NCBI GenBank assembly: GCA_014800065.1
Contig: JAAVGX010000028.1
Location: 1-11,974 of the forward strand
Reading direction: 5' to 3'
From: Bacteroidales bacterium
GTDB lineage: Bacteria; Bacteroidota; Bacteroidia; Bacteroidales; Muribaculaceae
DNA: 11,974 bases
The first letter of the stretch is position 1. Each line of letters starts with the position of its first letter. Positions 8,148-11,974 of the stretch are shown piece after piece. The position numbers and the translations under genes are program-made. The notes under the pieces were generated by a model, which was not told the origin of the DNA, did not search any database, and saw only the letters and a list, made by a program, of their open reading frames with translations.

Positions 8148-8633
8148 ATGAGTGAGAAAATCGATAATCTCGACCGCCGCATTCTTCAGATTGTGATTCA
8201 GAATGCGCGTATTCCCTCTAAAGAAGTCGCAGTGGAATGCGGTGTAAGCCGCGCCGCGATTCATCAGCGCCTGCAGCGCCTCTCCGATATCCGAGTGATA
8301 ACGGGTTCGGGTTACCATGTTAATCCCAAGGCCCTTGGTTATGCCACATGTACCTATATCGGAGTAAATCTTGAGCGCGGCGCGATGTATCGTGATGTGA
8401 TCCCCGACCTCGAAAAGATACCGGAAATCGTGGAGTGCCACTTCACCACGGGGCCGTACACGATGCTTATAAAGCTGTATGCTCGCGATAATGAGCATCT
8501 GATGGAGCTGCTCAATAAGAAGATTCAGATGATTCCTGGTGTTACGGGCACGGAGACTCTCATTTCGCTGGATCATTCCATCGACCGCGAAATTCCGATT
8601 CACCTCCTTCCCGGGCAAGGTGACCAGGACTGA
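8148..8633 (+). CDS. Lrp/AsnC family transcriptional regulator
   Basis: Cytoplasmic DNA-binding regulator of the feast/famine type, which usually senses amino acids or related small molecules and forms dimers or octamers. Residues 4-52 are the AsnC-type helix-turn-helix (LDRRILQIVIQNARI, KEVAVECGVSRAAIHQRLQRL, then IRVITG). Residues about 65-150 are the RAM/ligand-binding domain (TYIGVNLERG, VECHFTTGPYTMLIKL, GVTGTETLISLD). The TTGPYTML segment sits where E. coli Lrp has TGxYD, and the usual acidic residue is Thr here, so ligand preference may differ. Its 161 residues are typical. The ATG at 8148 follows a strong promoter and gives a standard N-terminus (MSEKIDNLD). The next gene, a kinase-fold membrane protein, starts 4 or 34 bp downstream depending on the chosen start, so the two are probably cotranscribed. 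The regulon cannot be read from the sequence. Confidence 0.92.
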   Translation: MSEKIDNLDRRILQIVIQNARIPSKEVAVECGVSRAAIHQRLQRLSDIRVITGSGYHVNPKALGYATCTYIGVNLERGAMYRDVIPDLEKIPEIVECHFTTGPYTMLIKLYARDNEHLMELLNKKIQMIPGVTGTETLISLDHSIDREIPIHLLPGQGDQD

Positions 8634-8667
8634 GTGAGTGCAAACAATAGAAAATCCACGCTACGAC

Positions 8668-9429
8668 ATGTCTGAAACCGCCCAACGTTGGACCGAGATA
8701 GAGCACCTGCCTGAATGGGATGAGGAGTTCTATCTTGTATATACCGCCAAGAAGTTTGGCAAGTGGGTCATGCTCAAGACTTTGCGCCCTGAATATCGGG
8801 ATGATGCCCGTTATCGGGCCATGATCGAGCAGGAGTTTGATGTGCGCTATAGCCTTGCCCATCCCAATATCGTGATGATCAATGACTTTGAGGATATCCC
8901 AGGCGTTGGTCTGAGTATTGTGACGGATGATGTTTACGGCCTGTCGCTGCGCAAACTGCTTGATGAGGGTAAGGTGACCCATCATCATGTGGAGCAACTT
9001 CGCCATCAGTTGGTTGATGCGCTGGATTATATAGAGAATAAGCATATAGTCCATCCTCCGTTGCGCCCCGAGAACATCCTCTTCACGGAGAATATCGGCA
9101 ATCTGAAGCTGATAGACGTGGGATTTGAGCAGCGTCCCTCCTTGTCGCATCAGTCGGTGTCCGACGATATTTATAATTACGGCAAGGTACTCACCGAGGT
9201 GCTTGAAAAGACGGGAATCGAGGACCCTGTGTTGCAACGAGTTGCGCGAAAGTGCACTGAGGCCGATCCTCGCCATCGCTATCGTAATCTGCAGCAGTTG
9301 CATCTTGCTCTGGAAGGGCGAGGCTTCAAGTGGGTTTACATCGCCATCATTATTTTCTTGTCGCTGATGGTGGTGATTCTGGCGTGGCTCAAATCGCCTT
9401 ATAGTCCTGCGCCGATACACGGGAGTTGA
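8668..9429 (+). CDS. Membrane-anchored protein-kinase-fold protein, predicted pseudokinase
   Basis: A Ser/Thr-kinase fold (253 residues from the ATG) with the kinase domain predicted in the cytoplasm and one C-terminal transmembrane helix (about 222-242, WVYIAIIIFLSLMVVILAWL). Retained kinase features are the VMLK lysine (K37), the alpha-C glutamate (E56, before LAHPNIV), the PEN asparagine (N136), the metal-binding Asp (D150 in IDVGF) and the DIYNYG alpha-F start. Lost features are the Gly-rich loop, the HRD motif (HPP at 129-131, so no catalytic Asp), and nearly all of the activation loop with APE; only about 14 residues separate DVG from DDIYNYG, against about 40 in active enzymes. Phosphotransfer is therefore unlikely; a nucleotide-binding or scaffolding role is inferred. 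An in-frame GTG at 8638 would add ten residues and sit 4 bp after the regulator stop. ATG is preferred because GTG starts are rare in this phylum. The partner is unknown. Confidence 0.85.
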   Translation: MSETAQRWTEIEHLPEWDEEFYLVYTAKKFGKWVMLKTLRPEYRDDARYRAMIEQEFDVRYSLAHPNIVMINDFEDIPGVGLSIVTDDVYGLSLRKLLDEGKVTHHHVEQLRHQLVDALDYIENKHIVHPPLRPENILFTENIGNLKLIDVGFEQRPSLSHQSVSDDIYNYGKVLTEVLEKTGIEDPVLQRVARKCTEADPRHRYRNLQQLHLALEGRGFKWVYIAIIIFLSLMVVILAWLKSPYSPAPIHGS

Positions 9430-9543
9430 TAAGCGGAAATTAAATAATTAATAATTAAGGAATTAATTATATCACGACGGGTAGGATTTTGAAAGGCGTC
9501 AGTTTTTAATTCAGCCTTTAAAACGATAAATATTCATTACATA
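9430..9543. other. AT-rich intergenic leader with two inverted repeats
   Basis: This 114-bp spacer holds an AT-only inverted repeat (TAATTAAT 9445-9452, ATTAATTA 9462-9469). It also holds a bulged hairpin in which TTTT-g-AAAGGC (9487-9497) pairs with GCCTTTAAAA (9514-9523) around a 16-base loop, ending 20 bp before the acyltransferase start. No convincing -7 box was found. The second hairpin could be a leader structure or an operator; the first could help end the upstream transcript. Both functions are guesses. Confidence 0.35.
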
Positions 9544-10695
9544 ATGTCTGTATTTGTTCATCCTATAGCAGCAAGCAAGGACCAGCTTGAGCAGTATGTT
9601 CAATTTGGTATAGATTTATATAAGGATAATCCATATTTTGTGCCGCCGTTGGTGTCGGACGATATTTTTACGCTTGATCCGAGCAGCAATCCGGCGTCGG
9701 AGTTCTGCGACAGCCAGTCGTTTATGGCATTCCGCAATGGAGAACCGGTAGGAGCCGTGACCGCCATCATCAATCATCCGATAAATGAGAAGACCGGTCG
9801 TAAGGTTGTTCGTTTCGGTTACGTTAACTTTGTGGACGACGCAGAGGTTGTTGACGGCCTTTTTGATGCCGTACAACGCTGGGGCGCCGAGCGCGGTATG
9901 GACGAGATTGTTGGTCCGATGGGCTTTACCGACATGGACCACGAGGGCATGCTCATTGATGGATTTGAGGAACTGGGTACTATGGCGACCATCTACAACT
10001 ATCCCTATTATCCCAAGCACATGGAGCGTATGGGGTTCGAGAAGGATGTGGACTGGGTGGAATACCGTATGACGGTGCCCGACAGTATTCCGGAGAAATA
10101 TTCGCGTATCGCCGACCTGGTGGCCCGAAAATTCAAGCTCCACACTGTTGATATCAAGAGTAAGTCCAAGCTCAAGGAAAAGTATGGTCGTGCAATTTTT
10201 GAGTTGGTCAATGAGGCTTACGCTGACCTCTACGGGTTTGTTCCTCTGACCGAACGCCAGATTCAGTGCTATATCGATCAGTACATAGGAGTGCTTCGCC
10301 TTGAGGACGTGGCTCTGGTGGTGGATGAAGATGAAAAACTCGTTGCTTTCGGCATTTCCATGCCATCACTCTCAAAGGCCCTGCAGAAGAGCCGTGGCCG
10401 TATGTTCCCCTTCGGTTGGTACTATCTGCTCAAGGCTATCCGCGGAAATGTTGATGTTGTGGACCTGATGCTGGTGGCCGTGAAGCCCGAATATCAGAAT
10501 AAAGGCGTGAATGCTCTTATCTTTACGAAATTAATTCCGGCCTATATTGCCAACGGCTATAAGTTCGCAGAGTCGAACCTGGAGCTGGAAGGCAACGAAG
10601 CCGTGCAGAAGCAATGGGAGTATTTCGAGCGCCGTCTTCACCGTCGTCGTCGTGCATGGAAGCGGGCCATCAAGCTCGATAAGCAGATGCAATGA
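9544..10695 (+). CDS. YghO / bacterial ceramide synthase-like GNAT-fold acyltransferase
   Basis: A 383-residue soluble acyltransferase of the YghO-like family, which includes the bacterial ceramide synthase (bCerS) that N-acylates the sphingoid base in Caulobacter. Family landmarks visible in order are DNPYFVPPL (about 29-37), the DPSSNPASEF segment, GEPVGAVTAIINHP, VNFVDDAEVV, GPMGFTDMDHEG, and YNYPYYPKHMERMGFEK. These are followed by the C-terminal GNAT half with NEAYADLYGFVPLTE, LVAFGISMPS, GRMFPFGWYYLL and the acyl-CoA-site-like LVAVKPEYQNKGVNALIF. The motif usually written like E-x-W-I-L-E-D-N near the C-terminus is altered here (ESNLELEGN). A basic tail (RRLHRRRRAWKR) follows. The N-terminal FVPPL start supports ATG 9544. 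No other sphingolipid gene is in the window, so the exact substrate is uncertain. Family membership is well supported; ceramide synthase activity is inference, though many Bacteroidales make dihydroceramides. Confidence 0.85.
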   Translation: MSVFVHPIAASKDQLEQYVQFGIDLYKDNPYFVPPLVSDDIFTLDPSSNPASEFCDSQSFMAFRNGEPVGAVTAIINHPINEKTGRKVVRFGYVNFVDDAEVVDGLFDAVQRWGAERGMDEIVGPMGFTDMDHEGMLIDGFEELGTMATIYNYPYYPKHMERMGFEKDVDWVEYRMTVPDSIPEKYSRIADLVARKFKLHTVDIKSKSKLKEKYGRAIFELVNEAYADLYGFVPLTERQIQCYIDQYIGVLRLEDVALVVDEDEKLVAFGISMPSLSKALQKSRGRMFPFGWYYLLKAIRGNVDVVDLMLVAVKPEYQNKGVNALIFTKLIPAYIANGYKFAESNLELEGNEAVQKQWEYFERRLHRRRRAWKRAIKLDKQMQ

Positions 10696-10721
10696 TCCTC
10701 ATGTGTTTAATAAATGTTAAA

Positions 10722-10762
10722 ATGCGTCTTTTGGTGTAACGATGCACCAAAAGATGCGTCTT
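10722..10762. other. 17-bp imperfect hairpin with a direct repeat, terminator-like or 5' leader element
   Basis: The arms 10722-10738 and 10743-10759 pair over 17 positions around an ACGA loop, with three G-U pairs and no mismatch. The core is CTTTTGGTG/CACCAAAAG. The nine bases ATGCGTCTT occur at 10722-10730 and again at 10754-10762, framing the structure as a direct repeat. It starts 26 bp after the acyltransferase stop and ends 40 bp before the next start. No T-tract follows, so it is not a standard intrinsic terminator on the + strand. The remaining spacer holds no clear promoter. Confidence 0.55.
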
Positions 10763-10802
10763 AGAAATAGACATCTACATAATAATATAACAACTCCATC
10801 CT

Positions 10803-11531
10803 ATGAATAAGATTCTATCTTTCCTGTTTATCCTCTTGCTTGTGCTGATGTGTGCATGCAAAACCAATGCCACCCAGCCGGTGAAGAGCGAAGCGACTAC
10901 CACCAAGGAATATTCTGTGGGTGCTTTCAGCTCCCTCGAGGTGTATAATGCCATAGGCGTTAAGTATTCGCAGTCCAAGCAAACGAAAATGGTGGTAAGC
11001 GCCACTCCGACAGCGCTTCAATATCTTCAGGTGAAGGTGAAAGGCGGCAAGCTTTCCATCTATTTCGACACTCCCCAGGGATTCAAGGGGCATCTTACCG
11101 CGTCTGTCACGCTTAGCGGTCCTACTCTGAACGGAATCACAGCTTTCAATAGCTCAGATATCGAAGTGGTAACGCCTTTCAAGGGCGAGACCATGAAGAT
11201 TGAGTCCTATAATAGTGCGGAGGTTGAATTTAAGAAGACGGTAGAATTGAAGACGCTCAATATCGGCGCTTTCAATTCCGCAGAGGTTGAAATTTCCGAA
11301 CTCGAGGCGAATCATGTAACCGCTCAGTCCTATAACAGCGCAGATATTGATTTGGGAGGTACGGCAACCAAGGTATCGCTCGAAGCGTATAATACCGGAG
11401 GTATTGATGCCTCGGAATTGGTGGCCAAATCCGGAAAGGCTACCGCTTTCAATGCCGGATCCATCAAATGCAATGTGACTGATTTGCAGCTTGAACGCTA
11501 TAACGGCGGAAAAATCAAGAACTTAAAGTAA
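10803..11531 (+). CDS. GIN-domain (DUF2807) putative lipoprotein with beta-helix-like repeats
   Basis: A 242-residue exported protein of the DUF2807 family (head GIN domain, also labelled putative auto-transporter adhesin), common in Bacteroidetes and of unknown function. A hydrophobic signal (residues 5-18) ends at a Cys (C19, in MCAC) that is probably lipidated, although Met at -3 is not ideal. Typical GIN features are EYSVGAFSSLEVYNAIGVKYSQ (split as FSSLEVYNA and VKYSQ), LQVKVKGGKLSIYF, and the ASVTLSG strand. From residue 116 a [FY]N pair recurs at N116, N137, N158, N178, N197, N217 and N234, each followed by small and often acidic residues (NSAEVE, NSADID). Spacing of 17-21 residues implies stacked turns of a right-handed beta-helix with an Asn ladder. 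It is apparently monocistronic, bounded by hairpins on both sides. A structural or adhesive envelope role is inferred only. Confidence 0.85.
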   Translation: MNKILSFLFILLLVLMCACKTNATQPVKSEATTTKEYSVGAFSSLEVYNAIGVKYSQSKQTKMVVSATPTALQYLQVKVKGGKLSIYFDTPQGFKGHLTASVTLSGPTLNGITAFNSSDIEVVTPFKGETMKIESYNSAEVEFKKTVELKTLNIGAFNSAEVEISELEANHVTAQSYNSADIDLGGTATKVSLEAYNTGGIDASELVAKSGKATAFNAGSIKCNVTDLQLERYNGGKIKNLK

Positions 11532-11560
11532 TTCGAATTCGCACCACCGCGTGCGCTGAG

Positions 11561-11611
11561 CAAAATATAGTGAGGAGGAGTGAGCAATCATTCCTCCTCT
11601 GCTATATTTTG
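11561..11611. terminator. Long hairpin, candidate bidirectional terminator between convergent genes
   Basis: CAAAATATAG (11561-11570) pairs perfectly with CTATATTTTG (11602-11611). After a small internal loop, GAGGAGGA (11572-11579) pairs with TCCTCCTC (11592-11599), around a 12-base loop. The outer T/A-rich arms put a T-run at the 3' end of the transcript on either strand. The hairpin lies 30 bp after the GIN-domain gene and about 30 bp beyond the minus-strand frame that ends at 11642, so it fits termination from both sides. A small 5-bp hairpin (CGCAC/GTGCG, 11540-11555) lies just before it. Confidence 0.65.
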
Positions 11612-11641
11612 GCAACCATCCGAAAATAGCTGACTTTCGCA

Positions 11642-11782
11642 TTACAGAGCCTCTGCTCTCGGACTTAGACGAGCGTCCCCAGGTTCCACTTTGCTCCTGA
11701 GCACCTGGTGGCCACGTTCAATCAATGCAGCGACGAGAGCCTTGCCAATAAAGCCCTCGCCGCCGGTCACAATCATTTTCAT
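11642..11782 (-). pseudogene. Truncated NAD-dependent epimerase/dehydratase, N-terminal remnant of 46 codons
   Basis: Read on the minus strand from ATG 11782, the frame begins MKMIVTGGEGFIGKALVAAL and continues to IERGHQV. This is the first beta strand, TGGxGFIG dinucleotide-binding loop and first helix of an extended short-chain dehydrogenase of the sugar-nucleotide epimerase type. Homology ends near residue 28. The frame then runs through an unrelated stretch (KVEPGDARLSPRAEAL) to TAA at 11642, against about 300 residues for an intact enzyme. Neither of the other two minus-strand frames restores epimerase-like sequence, so a simple frameshift does not explain it. The start is 6 bp after the stop of the upstream minus-strand gene, the arrangement of a former operon partner. 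It is most likely a gene cut by deletion or by arrival of foreign or repeated sequence. A functional short peptide cannot be excluded. Confidence 0.6.
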
Positions 11783-11788
11783 AGTGTG

Positions 11789-11974
11789 TTATAGTGGGGT
11801 TGGTTTTACAATCAGAGATTTAAAGTCCAGCATATAGAAGCAGGATTCATACACGATGTGCTTGCTGTATATTTGGGCGGCAGCGTGCTCCAGCCGGCAA
11901 CCATTCGAGTCATGGAAGCCAACGCCGAACACAGCACCTTCGATGTCATCGCTCAGGAGTGTTTCAATATCCCG
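11789..11974 (-). CDS. C-terminal end of an unidentified protein, partial at the right window edge
   Basis: A minus-strand frame is open from the window edge to TAA at 11789, giving the last 61 residues of a protein whose start lies beyond 11974. Segments include IETLLSDDIEGAVFGVGFHDSNG, given here in two parts as IETLLSDDIEG and AVFGVGFHDSNG, then YESCFYMLDFKSL and a KPTPL end. Codon use resembles the other genes, while the opposite strand reads as low-quality Ser/Arg-rich sequence. I do not recognise the family. The AVFGVGFHDSNG segment is loosely like the C-terminal carbohydrate-binding domain of Wzt-type O-antigen exporters, and the downstream epimerase remnant would suit surface-polysaccharide genes. 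This resemblance is weak. Confidence 0.55.
   Translation of the reverse strand, partial: RDIETLLSDDIEGAVFGVGFHDSNGCRLEHAAAQIYSKHIVYESCFYMLDFKSLIVKPTPL

Noticed and set aside
8560..9420. 286-codon minus-strand open frame opposite the pseudokinase
   Set aside because: No recognisable domain; the plus strand carries clear kinase motifs and operon spacing, so this is a shadow.
11861..11974. Plus-strand frame starting ATGTGCTTGCTG at the right edge
   Set aside because: It reads as Ser/Arg/Pro-rich low-quality protein, opposite a better minus-strand coding frame.
1..11974. CRISPR array, tRNA/rRNA genes, transposase or integrase genes, phage genes
   Set aside because: No regularly spaced repeats, no tRNA cloverleaf or rRNA segment, and no recombinase motif were seen on either strand.

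Overview
The window reads as chromosomal DNA of a gut-type Bacteroidales bacterium, most likely Muribaculaceae or a close relative. This rests on TonB-dependent receptor plus lipoprotein gene arrangements, Bacteroidetes-only domains (DUF5689, DUF6359, GIN/DUF2807), acidic surface-lipoprotein export signals after the lipidated cysteine, Bacteroidetes-type promoters (TTTG-N20-TAnnTTTG) and roughly 50% GC coding DNA with AT-rich spacers. The taxon is an inference; no rRNA or tRNA gene is present.

Positions 1-7993 hold one outer-membrane operon. A promoter (83-115) precedes a 920-residue TonB-dependent receptor, followed at 13 and 3 bp by two modular lipoproteins of 629 and 1030 residues. A perfect 11-bp hairpin terminator closes the unit (7960-7993). 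Both lipoproteins start with a DUF5689 domain. They share an almost interchangeable choice-of-anchor-J/cleaved-adhesin-like module, and the larger one adds three DUF6359-like repeats and (PDPTP)-type linkers. There is no SusD-like protein and no enzyme, so this is not an ordinary glycan-utilisation pair. Capture of a ligand, possibly nucleic acid given the OB-fold-like domains, is a hypothesis only.

Positions 7994-9429 hold a probable two-gene unit: an Lrp/AsnC-type regulator with a clear promoter and a palindrome just upstream of it, then a C-terminally membrane-anchored protein-kinase-fold protein. The latter lacks the catalytic HRD Asp and almost the whole activation segment, so it is a predicted pseudokinase.

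Positions 9430-10695 hold an AT-rich, hairpin-containing leader and a GNAT-fold acyltransferase of the YghO/bacterial ceramide synthase-like family. Positions 10696-11611 hold a 17-bp imperfect hairpin, a GIN-domain putative lipoprotein with seven stacked [FY]N repeats, and a long hairpin that could terminate transcription from both sides.

Positions 11642-11974 are on the minus strand: the last 61 codons of an unidentified gene that enters from beyond the right edge, then a 46-codon frame that begins as a textbook NAD-dependent epimerase Rossmann motif but stops almost at once. The latter looks like a truncated remnant.
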